Source: Bacillota bacterium (GTDB lineage: Bacteria; Bacillota; Clostridia; Acetivibrionales; DSM-1351). From it: a DNA stretch of 7,266 nt. Every line of letters starts with the position of its first letter. Position 1 is the stretch's first letter. The notes beneath the pieces were generated by a model, which had not been told where the DNA came from, made no database searches, and worked only from the letters and a program-made list of their open reading frames with translations. Shown here one piece after another: positions 1-6,804 of this stretch. The position numbers were made by a program, and so were the translations under genes. The DNA lies in assembly GCA_023395575.1 (NCBI GenBank), contig JAEWZA010000481.1:1-7266 (forward strand), written 5' to 3'.

Positions 1-289
1 CTCTAAAAGTAGCTGATGTAGTTAAGTTTTCTGTTATGCATTTAGGTTTTACCACTACTGCTTTGTCCCATATTTTATCTTTTTTGCCGTCAATTTCAGG
101 TGATCCGAAGTTAGCAACTATTCTGCCTTTGGAGTCAAAGCCGCTTTTGTCTACTGATGGTTTTTTGGTGTTTGGGTCTGGGGCTGCTGAAACATTTGAA
201 TACGAACCACAGAAGCCGGTAAATACCATAGAAGCAATGCTTAGTGTAGCAATAAAGAGTTTAAATGGTTTAAATTTTCCTTTTTGCAT
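1..289 (-). CDS. Secreted CBM9-domain protein, N-terminal part (possible xylanase); runs off left edge
   Basis: Ninety-six codons are visible on the minus strand, starting at the ATG at 289-287; the rest lies beyond base 1. The start is set by a strong GAGGAG site (304-299) nine bases upstream. An in-frame ATG at 298-296 touches that site and is too close to use. The protein begins with a typical signal peptide: basic MQKGKFKPFK, a hydrophobic stretch to about residue 25, and a likely cut after SNVSAA near residue 36. A short Pro/Lys/Asp-rich linker follows. Then comes NFGSPEIDGKKDKIWDKA, which matches the opening of family 9 carbohydrate-binding modules (the 'G.P.IDG..D..W..A' strand). In clostridia this module is common in secreted endo-1,4-beta-xylanases and related wall-degrading enzymes. 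The catalytic part is outside the window, so xylanase is inference; the secreted CBM9-like N-terminus is well supported. It is divergent from the pot operon. Confidence 0.82.
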   Translation of the reverse strand, partial: MQKGKFKPFKLFIATLSIASMVFTGFCGSYSNVSAAPDPNTKKPSVDKSGFDSKGRIVANFGSPEIDGKKDKIWDKAVVVKPKCITENLTTSATFR

Positions 290-553
290 GAAATACATCT
301 CCTCGTTTAAATTATTTTTATGTTACTATTTTTTTAATTTAATGACGTAAAGTCACTAATTTATTATTTCTAAGAAATAATGCTTTCTTAAGGCATTGCA
401 GTGCTTATATAAAGCTGTAACTACTACTATTTTTAGTTAAGTAATTTTGTATTTGTTATTTAAAAAGCTGGGTTGTGGTTATTGATAATTTATAACCTGT
501 TTTTGGGATATTTTCGAAAGTAAGATATTTGCTATAACGATTTAGCAACTTTC
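290..553 (-). other. Long 5' leader of the CBM9 gene with several inverted repeats
   Basis: This is the inferred untranslated leader between the consensus promoter and the CBM9 start codon. It is AT-rich and has no ORF with a good ribosome binding site. It holds three inverted repeats. TTGCTA (529-534) pairs with TAGCAA (543-548) right at the 5' end of the transcript. ATTATTTC (363-370) pairs with GAAATAAT (374-381) around a 3-nt loop. TGAC (343-346) and GTCA (352-355) are separated by 5 bases and look more like a protein-binding half-site pair than an RNA stem. I recognise no known riboswitch. The 5' hairpin could protect the message from decay; that is inference. Confidence 0.5.
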
Positions 554-559
554 ATATAA

Positions 560-588
560 ATTATATTCTACATGGAAAAGTGTGTCAA
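560..588 (-). promoter_or_regulatory. Consensus sigma-A promoter for the CBM9 gene
   Basis: On the minus strand a perfect -35 box TTGACA (588-583) is followed after exactly 17 bases by a perfect -10 box TATAAT (565-560). Transcription would start near 553 and run left into the CBM9 gene, giving a leader of about 264 nt. No nearer promoter of similar quality is visible. Confidence 0.85.
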
Positions 589-731
589 TATATGAAAAAC
601 ATAGATAAAATGAGCCGTTATAATACATATTCTATGTTGAAGCTCTTACTTCATTGCTTAGGGTTAAAGAATAAATCTAGATAATGAATTTTCAAATCCT
701 TTCATAGACATGTTTTTTCTTTGCTGAATGC

Positions 732-770
732 TGATGAATATTTGATGAATATTTGATGAATATTTATTCA
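732..770. repeat. Three exact tandem 11-bp repeats plus an overlapping palindrome
   Basis: The unit TGATGAATATT occurs three times without a gap at 732-742, 743-753 and 754-764. A looser relative, TGCTGAATGC, lies just before it (722-731). The last copy runs into TATTCA, making a perfect 6-2-6 inverted repeat TGAATATTTATTCA (757-770). The array sits about 20-60 bp upstream of the -35 box of the pot promoter, and its period is about one helical turn, so bound proteins would line up on one DNA face. This suggests an activator or repressor site for the pot operon. Which protein binds is unknown; the AraC-family gene at 5950-6804 is one candidate. Confidence 0.6.
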
Positions 771-789
771 AAATAGGTGAAGTCATGCA

Positions 790-819
790 TTGACGCTATT
801 TAAGATTGTGTGATAAAAT
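790..819 (+). promoter_or_regulatory. Extended -10 promoter of the pot operon
   Basis: A -35 box TTGACG (790-795, five of six consensus bases) is followed after 18 bases by TAAAAT (814-819, five of six). TG at 811-812 one base before the -10 box makes it an extended -10 promoter. Transcription would start near 826, leaving about 220 nt before the potA start codon at 1048. This is the best plus-strand promoter in the divergent region. Confidence 0.7.
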
Positions 820-825
820 ATACGT

Positions 826-1047
826 GTTTTGAGGGTTTATAAAGCTGAGAAATCGGCAAAAGTTAGATAAATAATGGCTTTCGAGTACGTTTATAATATA
901 GAAAGAATGTACTTGATAGTGTGTAAAAAATTCAGTTTACTTGCTTAGCGAAGAGTTTATTTACAGTAAATGGATACGAATTGGGGCAATAGAGCTAAGT
1001 TGCTAGGGCGACTTGTTTTTATTGCTTTTTATCGTGAAAGGATTAGT
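826..1047 (+). other. Structured 5' leader of the pot operon
   Basis: This inferred leader runs from the predicted start point to potA. Near its 5' end GCTGA (844-848) and TCGGC (853-857) form a 5-bp hairpin capped by a GAAA (GNRA) tetraloop. Further down, ATTTA (959-963) can pair with TAAAT (967-971), and the 3' part contains the terminator-like element described separately. An in-frame ATG at 970 would add 26 residues to PotA, but it has no ribosome binding site and the extra residues do not resemble the family. I do not match the leader to any known riboswitch class. Confidence 0.5.
943..1020 (+). promoter_or_regulatory. Putative transcription attenuator before potA
   Basis: AAGTTGC (997-1003) pairs with GCGACTT (1008-1014), with one G-U pair and a TAGG loop. 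It is followed by one G and then five T (1016-1020), with a second T run a few bases later. This looks like a modest intrinsic terminator ending 27 bases before the potA start. The upstream segment GCTTAGC (943-949) can pair with GCTAAGT (994-1000; six Watson-Crick pairs plus one G-U). That would consume the 5' arm of the terminator, so the two folds exclude each other, as in attenuators. The pairing is seen in sequence; regulation is inferred, and the stem is short enough that it could be chance. Confidence 0.4.
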
Positions 1048-2535
1048 ATGGATAACATTATTGAACTAAAGGGTATCAAAAAGTGCTACGATGACTTTAC
1101 TGCCGTTAAAGATTTTAACCTCGAAGTAAAAAAGGGTGAGTTTGTCACGTTTTTAGGCCCGTCAGGGTGTGGAAAGACCACCACACTTAGGATGATAGCG
1201 GGCTTTGAGCTTCCTTCTGAGGGGCATATTCTTCTGAATGGAAAGGATATCAGTGCCCTTCCTCCTAATAAAAGACCTATAAATACAGTGTTTCAAAGGT
1301 ACGCCCTATTTCCACATCTAAATATTTTTGACAATATTGCATTTGGGTTGAAAATGAAAACCGTTGAGGTAACTTATAAGAACGATAGAGGAGAAACCTT
1401 AACGCACAGAGAAAAACTGTCTAAGTCAGAAATCAGAGAAAAGGTAAAACGCGCATTGGAAATAGTGGATTTGGAAGGTTTCGAAAAGCGTGATATTTCA
1501 ACTCTTTCGGGAGGTCAACAGCAGAGAATTGCCATTGCAAGGGCTATTGTAAATGAGCCTGAAATTCTTTTGTTGGACGAACCTCTTGGCGCTTTGGACT
1601 CAAAGATGCGAAAGGAAATGCAGCTAGAGCTCAAAGCTATGCATGAAAAATTCGGAATTACCTTTATATATGTAACCCACGATCAAGAAGAGGCTCTCAC
1701 CATGTCGGATAAGGTGGTTGTAATGAGCGACGGCATGATTCAGCAGGTTGGAACACCTGAGGAGATTTACAATGAGCCCAATAATGTATTTGTTGCAGAC
1801 TTTATAGGGGAGAGTAATATTTTCAGCGGAAAAATGTCCGGCGAAAAGAGGGTTAGATTCTGTGGTGCAGAATTCCCATGCTTGGATGATTTTCATGTTG
1901 GGGCAGAGGTGGATGTTGTAATAAGACCAGAGGATATTGAAATGACTGCTCCAGAAAAGGGACAGATAAAAGGAACAGTTCAGTCTGTTATCTTTAAGGG
2001 TATGCACTATGATATTGCAGTTCAGTCAGGGGATAATGAAATCCTGATGAAAAGTACAAAAAATGCAGTAATAGGAGGAGAACTAGGGCTTACAATAGAA
2101 CCAGATGGTATCCATGTTATCTATGCTCAGACAAATATAAATACATATGACGGAGTTATTACGTCAATTGATACGGTGGCCTTTGCAGACGGTGAATTCT
2201 ATTGTGATGTGACTAAGTTATACCCTGGATCTCAAATCATCAATAACAGTATTTTGGATAAGGACGGAAATAAGTTGAATGTAATTGGAGAAGCTGTAAC
2301 GGTTAAGATTCCAATTTCTGCCCCTGCAATGAGTGACGACAGCGATGCTGGTGGAACAATGGGGAACATTGTTTCTCTTATATATAAAGGGGATCATTAC
2401 CATTATATTGTTCGTACAAAGAGCGGAGAGGATATTCATCTTCATGACCAGAGCCTCTGGAATGAAAATGACTATGTCAGTATCATCATCTCGAAGGAAA
2501 ACATTAAATTGTCACTAAAAGTAATGGAGGCGTAG
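1048..2535 (+). CDS. potA: Spermidine/putrescine ABC importer ATPase PotA, with extended C-terminus
   Basis: This cytoplasmic ATPase (495 aa) hydrolyses ATP to drive polyamine import through PotB-PotC. The start is the ATG at 1048, preceded five bases upstream by AAAGGA (1037-1042); it gives the family N-terminus MDNIIELKGIKKCY. All ABC motifs are intact: Walker A GPSGCGKTT (37-45), Q-loop Gln83 in VFQRYALFPH, signature LSGGQQQR (153-160), Walker B ILLLDEP (173-179), D-loop GALD (181-184) and switch His211. Residues about 103-126 are a charged insertion between the Q-loop and signature, absent from E. coli PotA. From about 287 a TOBE region begins (VVIRPEDIEM). PotA proteins are usually about 350-380 aa; here some 120 further residues follow, and part of them (439-455) resembles 309-325, suggesting a duplicated TOBE module. 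First gene of the operon; potB starts 5 bases after its stop. Polyamine specificity rests mainly on the gene set and PotD. Confidence 0.95.
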   Translation: MDNIIELKGIKKCYDDFTAVKDFNLEVKKGEFVTFLGPSGCGKTTTLRMIAGFELPSEGHILLNGKDISALPPNKRPINTVFQRYALFPHLNIFDNIAFGLKMKTVEVTYKNDRGETLTHREKLSKSEIREKVKRALEIVDLEGFEKRDISTLSGGQQQRIAIARAIVNEPEILLLDEPLGALDSKMRKEMQLELKAMHEKFGITFIYVTHDQEEALTMSDKVVVMSDGMIQQVGTPEEIYNEPNNVFVADFIGESNIFSGKMSGEKRVRFCGAEFPCLDDFHVGAEVDVVIRPEDIEMTAPEKGQIKGTVQSVIFKGMHYDIAVQSGDNEILMKSTKNAVIGGELGLTIEPDGIHVIYAQTNINTYDGVITSIDTVAFADGEFYCDVTKLYPGSQIINNSILDKDGNKLNVIGEAVTVKIPISAPAMSDDSDAGGTMGNIVSLIYKGDHYHYIVRTKSGEDIHLHDQSLWNENDYVSIIISKENIKLSLKVMEA

Positions 2536-2540
2536 CAGAG

Positions 2541-3332
2541 ATGAAATTTCATTTTTCACGCAAGCAGTTGTGTATTCCCTATGCGGTTTTTCTGATATGC
2601 TTTGTCATTGCACCGCTACTAGTTATATTATACTATGCCTTTACAAATGGTGAGGGCACATTCACAATAGCCAATTTAACACGCTTTTTCACCAGTAATA
2701 ATACAATAGGAACCCTGTTTTACAGTGTTCTAATTGCGGTAACCACAACCTGTGCTTGTCTACTAATCGCGTATCCGGTAGCCTACATACTGGCACGTAG
2801 CAAAATGAAGAAGAAGACTGTACTTATGGCTTTATTCATTGTGCCAATGTGGGTAAACTTCACCCTTAGGATATTAGCGTTAAAGGAAGTGCTCACTATG
2901 CTAGAAGGAAATCTAGCCTACCATCCGTTTTTGAATACCATAATAGGTATGACCTATGACTTTTTCCCATTTATGATTCTTCCTTTATATACAACCTTGA
3001 TAAATCTGAACAACTATGTTTTGGAAGCAGCTTATGACCTTGGTGCAGGTAAGGCAGATGCATTTATGAAGGTCACATTGCCTTTGTCGTTGCCTGGGAT
3101 TGTAAGCGGAATAACTATGGTATTCCTTCCTGCTATGACCAACTATGTAATCCTGGACATGCTCTATAATAACACCTATATTATGGGTAGCCTAATTGGA
3201 AGCTACTTCAATGCCTATGACTGGCATAGCGGTTCTATGATATCTATAGTACTATTGCTGATAATATTTATAGCTACGTGGGCAACTAATGGATTTACTG
3301 AAAAGGAATCAGAGAGGAAGTCAATACTATGA
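2541..3332 (+). CDS. potB: Polyamine ABC importer permease PotB
   Basis: One of the two membrane subunits (263 aa) forming the polyamine channel. It has about six hydrophobic segments, at roughly 11-33, 57-85, 93-112, 133-155, 186-206 and 232-248. The cytoplasmic coupling (EAA) motif is clear at about 162-186, containing EAAYDLGAG and ending LPLSLPGI; this loop docks on PotA. Length and layout match PotB of the CysTW/PotB-PotC permease superfamily. The ribosome binding site GGAGG (2526-2530) lies inside the last codons of potA, ten bases before the ATG, so the two genes are probably translated together. Its stop overlaps the potC start (ATGA). The B/C assignment follows gene order and the longer N-terminal region; it could not be separated from a generic paralogue without comparison. 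Confidence 0.93.
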   Translation: MKFHFSRKQLCIPYAVFLICFVIAPLLVILYYAFTNGEGTFTIANLTRFFTSNNTIGTLFYSVLIAVTTTCACLLIAYPVAYILARSKMKKKTVLMALFIVPMWVNFTLRILALKEVLTMLEGNLAYHPFLNTIIGMTYDFFPFMILPLYTTLINLNNYVLEAAYDLGAGKADAFMKVTLPLSLPGIVSGITMVFLPAMTNYVILDMLYNNTYIMGSLIGSYFNAYDWHSGSMISIVLLLIIFIATWATNGFTEKESERKSIL

Positions 3333-4141
3333 TTAAAAAGATAATGAGATCTTTATGGCTTGGAATTGTGCTACTTTTTATATATTTGCCTATATTGATT
3401 CTGGCTGTGTACAGTTTTATGGACACTCCTACAATAGGTGCTTCTGGCAACTTTACTCTTCAAAACTATGTAAAGCTTTTTACAACACCTGAGCTTTTGG
3501 ATATGATTTCTGGAACTCTTTCACTGGCCATTAGATGTGCGGTTATTTCCACTATTTTAGGAACACTTGGAGCTATTGGTGCCTTCTATTCAAAAAAAGG
3601 CATGCGGAGCTTTGTAGTTGCTGCTAACCAGATTCCAATTGTAAATGCAGATGTTGTAACCGGATTTTCCATATGTATATTGCTCATTGTGGTTTTAGGA
3701 GTGGATAAAGATACCTTTATACCCTTGGTAGCAGGCCATGTTGTTATGGCATCCCCATTTGTCTATCTTTCGGTGGTGCCAAAGCTAAAGCAGATGGACT
3801 ACAGCCTTTACGAAGCAGCACTTGACTTGGGTGCAAGTGCGAGGCAGGCGTTATTTAGAATTGTAATGCCACAAATTATTCCGGGCATTATCTCAGGTTT
3901 TTTATTGTCAGTAACACTTTCCATGGATGATTACTTTATTACTTCTTATACAAAGCCTGCAACATTTAATACCATCAGTACTTATGTTGTCAATGCCACA
4001 AAGGGCTCCCATACAGAGGTTAAAACAGCACTTTGGGCCCTATCAACCTTGATTTTTGCTATCATTCTGCTTGCAGTGCTGATTAGCAATATTACTGCTA
4101 ATAGAAAGGCTGGTGAGAAGAATGATACAAATGAAATCTAA
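3329..4141 (+). CDS. potC: Polyamine ABC importer permease PotC
   Basis: Second membrane subunit (270 aa), the expected partner of PotB. Hydrophobic segments lie at about 8-30, 62-86, 108-124, 130-150, 184-200 and 234-254. The EAA coupling motif is at about 162-186, containing YEAALDLGAS and ending MPQIIPGI. SMDDYFITSY (198-207) corresponds to the SLDD segment of E. coli PotC, supporting PotC rather than PotB. The ATG shares bases with the potB stop in an ATGA overlap. GAGAGGAAG (3312-3320) is the ribosome binding site. The 3' end overlaps potD by about 20 bases. Translational coupling along B-C-D should keep the subunits balanced. Confidence 0.94.
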   Translation: MIKKIMRSLWLGIVLLFIYLPILILAVYSFMDTPTIGASGNFTLQNYVKLFTTPELLDMISGTLSLAIRCAVISTILGTLGAIGAFYSKKGMRSFVVAANQIPIVNADVVTGFSICILLIVVLGVDKDTFIPLVAGHVVMASPFVYLSVVPKLKQMDYSLYEAALDLGASARQALFRIVMPQIIPGIISGFLLSVTLSMDDYFITSYTKPATFNTISTYVVNATKGSHTEVKTALWALSTLIFAIILLAVLISNITANRKAGEKNDTNEI

Positions 4142-5675
4142 ATATAAGAGTAAAATATGTTTTAAGCTTTTAGCTGTATTCCTTTTCGCGGTGTTAATGA
4201 CCGGAATAATTCAGGTGCCGACTGTTCATGCAGAGGCTGAGGATGCGATAGTGCTCAGAATTGGCAGTTGGGAAGAATACATTGACCAGGGAGACTGGGG
4301 TGAGGACGAAGAGATTGACCTTGAAAGTGAAAGTATTACCAGTGAGAACGGGTTGGTTTCAGACTTTGAGGAATGGTATTTTAATACCTTTGGCAAGCAT
4401 GTGAAAGTGGAATACTCTACCTTCGGCACAAATGAGGATTTATACAGCAAGCTCATTCTTGGCGAAGCCTATGATATAGTATGTCCTTCAGAATATATGT
4501 TTTCGAAGCTTCTGAAGGAGGATATGCTTGAACCTCTGTCAAAGGACTTTTTTGATAGTTCAAATGAGTACAATTATTATACAAAAGGAGTTTCTCCTTT
4601 TATCAAGGAACTCTTTGAAATTAATAAAATTGATGGCAAGTCTTGGAGTGATTATGCAGCAGGCTTTATGTGGGGAACCATGGGAATAGTTTATAATCCC
4701 GAAGAGGTTAGTGAGGACGACGTATCCGGTTGGGATATTCTCGTTAATCCCAAGTATGCTAAAAGAGTTACTATAAAGGACAGCGTAAGAGAATCCTATT
4801 TTCCTGCACTGGCTATATTGAACAAAGACTTGCTGCTCACTAAGGAGTTCAGAGAGAACAAGGACTACTCTGAGAACCTGGCAAAGGCTATGAATGACAC
4901 TAGCCCAGAGACCATTGAAAGGGTGGAGGATTTACTTCAAAGAATAAGGCAGAATGTATACTCCTTTGAGACAGACAGCGGTAAAGCTGATATGATTACC
5001 GGAAAAATAGTTGCAAACGTCCAATGGTCTGGAGATGGAGCCTATGCAATGGAACAGGCTGAAGAAGAAGGGTATAACCTGTATTACTCTGTTCCAAAGG
5101 AATGCACCAATCTTTGGTTGGATGGTTGGGTAATGCTAAAGTCAGGGATTGATGGCAACAGGGAGAGGAAAAATGCAGCAGAGGCATTTATTAATTTTGT
5201 TTCAAGAGCAGACAATGCCATTAGAAATATGTACTATATCGGCTATACTTCCTGTATTTCAGGAGGGGAGGATCCTCTAATTTATGAATATGTCAAATGG
5301 AAGTTTGGGGCAGAAGATGAAACTGATGCAGTAGAATATCCTATGGGCTACTTTTTCAGCGGGGATAATGCCGATAATAATTATAGCCTCAAAACTACTG
5401 AGGACTATTCCAAACGACTACTTTTCGTCCAATACCCTCCAAAAGAGGTTATTGACAGAAGTGCAATAATGGGTTACATGCCTGACGATGTAAGTACGAA
5501 GCTGAACCAAATGTGGATTAATGTGAGGTGCTTTAACTTTGACCAAGTATCTCGGGAAGTGTGGTTAAGGGCACTGATGATTATTTGTGTGGTATTGCTT
5601 CTGATATTTGTCTGGATTTATCGATATAAAATATTCAGAAGGTCAATAAAATCTGGGTATAAAAGGGTGAACTAA
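4122..5675 (+). CDS. potD: Polyamine-binding protein PotD, membrane-anchored form
   Basis: Extracytoplasmic substrate-binding protein (517 aa) of the importer. I chose the ATG at 4122, which puts AAAGG (4105-4109) 12 bases upstream; a GTG at 4113 and an ATG at 4131 are also possible and change only the signal-peptide N-terminus. Residues 1-37 are a signal peptide ending VHA, with no lipobox cysteine. The polyamine pocket known from E. coli PotD is largely recognisable: Trp50 and Tyr53 (SWEEY), Ser123 and Tyr125 (PSEY), Glu224 (DSVRE), Trp302, Trp332 and Asp334 (LWLD), Tyr375 (IGY). The Asp168 equivalent is unclear and may be Ser. Odd features are an acidic insertion at about 54-77 and a C-terminal membrane helix at about 481-500 followed by a basic tail (RYKIFRRSIKSGYKR). 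The protein is therefore about 170 residues longer than E. coli PotD and probably held in the membrane by its C-terminus. Last gene of the operon, overlapping potC by 20 bases. Confidence 0.92.
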   Translation: MIQMKSKYKSKICFKLLAVFLFAVLMTGIIQVPTVHAEAEDAIVLRIGSWEEYIDQGDWGEDEEIDLESESITSENGLVSDFEEWYFNTFGKHVKVEYSTFGTNEDLYSKLILGEAYDIVCPSEYMFSKLLKEDMLEPLSKDFFDSSNEYNYYTKGVSPFIKELFEINKIDGKSWSDYAAGFMWGTMGIVYNPEEVSEDDVSGWDILVNPKYAKRVTIKDSVRESYFPALAILNKDLLLTKEFRENKDYSENLAKAMNDTSPETIERVEDLLQRIRQNVYSFETDSGKADMITGKIVANVQWSGDGAYAMEQAEEEGYNLYYSVPKECTNLWLDGWVMLKSGIDGNRERKNAAEAFINFVSRADNAIRNMYYIGYTSCISGGEDPLIYEYVKWKFGAEDETDAVEYPMGYFFSGDNADNNYSLKTTEDYSKRLLFVQYPPKEVIDRSAIMGYMPDDVSTKLNQMWINVRCFNFDQVSREVWLRALMIICVVLLLIFVWIYRYKIFRRSIKSGYKRVN

Positions 5676-5802
5676 GAAAGCAACCTTTTACTTTGTTATC
5701 CTTCAAGTAGCTTTTACGCTATAGGATTGGTTCTTGTGAAGTAATTGAAGATAACTATCGAAGAGAATTTAATGTGGTAAGACTTTGGAGAAAAATATTA
5801 TT

Positions 5803-5845
5803 AAAAAGTGGCTCAATCAGATATTTCTGACTGGACCACTTTTTT
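5803..5845 (+). terminator. Bidirectional intrinsic terminator after potD
   Basis: AAAAAGTGG (5803-5811) pairs with CCACTTTTT (5836-5844). An inner stem TCAG/CTGA (5817-5820 with 5827-5830) is capped by a 6-base loop. Six T follow on the plus strand (5840-5845), and the leading A run gives a T run on the minus strand. It lies about 130 bases after potD and 105 bases past the end of the convergent AraC-family gene, so it can end transcripts from both sides. Confidence 0.88.
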
Positions 5846-5846
5846 C

Positions 5847-5885
5847 AACAGAACAGGAATGTAAGTAATTAGTTATTGTTCTGTT
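5847..5885. repeat. Nine-bp inverted repeat in the AraC gene 3' region
   Basis: AACAGAACA (5847-5855) and TGTTCTGTT (5877-5885) are perfect inverted copies separated by 21 bases. The repeat lies between the bidirectional terminator and the end of the AraC-family gene, so it would form a stem in that gene's 3' untranslated RNA. It has no T run of its own on either side. It may be a 3' stability element or chance. Confidence 0.45.
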
Positions 5886-5949
5886 CCTTCTTTGTAAGCG
5901 ATAAATTTAATTTGGAGCTATAATTCTTCCGCAAAAAAATACTTGCATT

Positions 5950-6804
5950 TTATTTATAAAATAATAACCTTTTTGAGTATGCATCTCGGTATTGTGTAGG
6001 TGTTAGTCCTACCGTTCTCTTGAACCTTTTCATGAAACTATGGTTATCATTAAATCCGATACTGTACGCTATATCGCTAATATTATCATTAGTTTCGCAC
6101 AGCAAATATTTGGCTAGGTCAATTTTTTCATTGATAATATATTGCTTAAGAGAAAAGCCTGAATAATTTTTAAAAAATTCAGATAAATATCGCCTATTAT
6201 ATCCAAAATTCTCTGCTATATCTGATACTTTAATATCAGTATTACGATGCCATTTTATATAATCCTTAATATCATTAAACAGCTGTCTTTTCTTCACGTT
6301 CAAATTCTTAGGAGCATTATTTTCTATGAACTGGCAGAATAACTCACATAGAACGGCTGTGCACAAATAATTGTTCTGAAGCTTGTTATGGTAACTTCTG
6401 ACACTATCCTGAAGATGTTTCATAACAACTACAATCTTTTCAAGATTTGTTACCTTGCCATATTGAGGAATGTATAATTTTTCATTAGGCAGTTCTAACG
6501 GAAATTCATCGAAAGCTACTGTTTGAAATGAACTCTCAGTAGTAAAGTGTAGCCAATAAAAACCACAGCTGCTGCTTTTGTAGCCAGATTGCTTTGAAAG
6601 TGGTGGAAAAAGTAAGAATTCACCCTTGCATACATCAAAAAGCTGCTCGTCAAACTGAAAATAAGCAGTACCCTCCGTAACAACTATAAGCTCAAAATTC
6701 TCCATTTGTCTTGAAAAATGCATCCACTCTGGAGATGGTGCTTGAAATTTTCCTGTTAAATCGTATTTTAATGGAGTCTCAATTGAAAGCTCATAATATG
6801 TCAT
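5950..6804 (-). CDS. AraC-family transcriptional regulator
   Basis: A DNA-binding regulator of 284 aa, typical family length. The N-terminal half (about 15-110) is a cupin-like sensing domain, with GTAYFQFDEQLFDVCKGEFL and the FYWLHF strand seen in sugar-responsive AraC proteins. The C-terminal hundred residues carry two helix-turn-helix motifs: VSDIAENFGYNRRYLSEFFK (193-212) and ISDIAYSIGFNDNHSFMKRFK (242-262), then the family signature ending VGLTPTQYR (265-273). I chose the ATG at 6804-6802 because AGGTGG (6821-6816) lies 11 bases upstream. A GTG at 6819-6817 would add five residues but sits inside that site. The gene is convergent with potD and shares its terminator. The ligand cannot be read from sequence. 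Regulation of the pot operon, the CBM9 gene, or a gene beyond the right edge are all possible. Confidence 0.93.
   Translation of the reverse strand: MTYYELSIETPLKYDLTGKFQAPSPEWMHFSRQMENFELIVVTEGTAYFQFDEQLFDVCKGEFLLFPPLSKQSGYKSSSCGFYWLHFTTESSFQTVAFDEFPLELPNEKLYIPQYGKVTNLEKIVVVMKHLQDSVRSYHNKLQNNYLCTAVLCELFCQFIENNAPKNLNVKKRQLFNDIKDYIKWHRNTDIKVSDIAENFGYNRRYLSEFFKNYSGFSLKQYIINEKIDLAKYLLCETNDNISDIAYSIGFNDNHSFMKRFKRTVGLTPTQYRDAYSKRLLFYK

Noticed and set aside
36..350. Plus-strand reading frame of 104 codons
   Set aside because: It is the antisense shadow of the CBM9 gene, has no ribosome binding site and a low-complexity Phe/Leu-rich product. The minus strand has a signal peptide and family match.
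619..624. TATAAT as a plus-strand promoter
   Set aside because: No acceptable -35 box at the right distance and no gene or leader begins soon after.
892..897. TATAAT as a second pot promoter
   Set aside because: No -35 box at 15-19 bases upstream and no TG extension; likely chance in AT-rich DNA.
970..1047. N-terminal extension of PotA by 26 residues from the ATG at 970
   Set aside because: There is no ribosome binding site before 970, the extra residues do not resemble PotA, and the ATG at 1048 has a well-placed AAAGGA and gives the family N-terminus. The segment also overlaps the leader hairpin.
5787..5868. Small reading frame across the terminator, starting at a TTG
   Set aside because: It has no proper ribosome binding site and consists mostly of the terminator hairpin read as codons.
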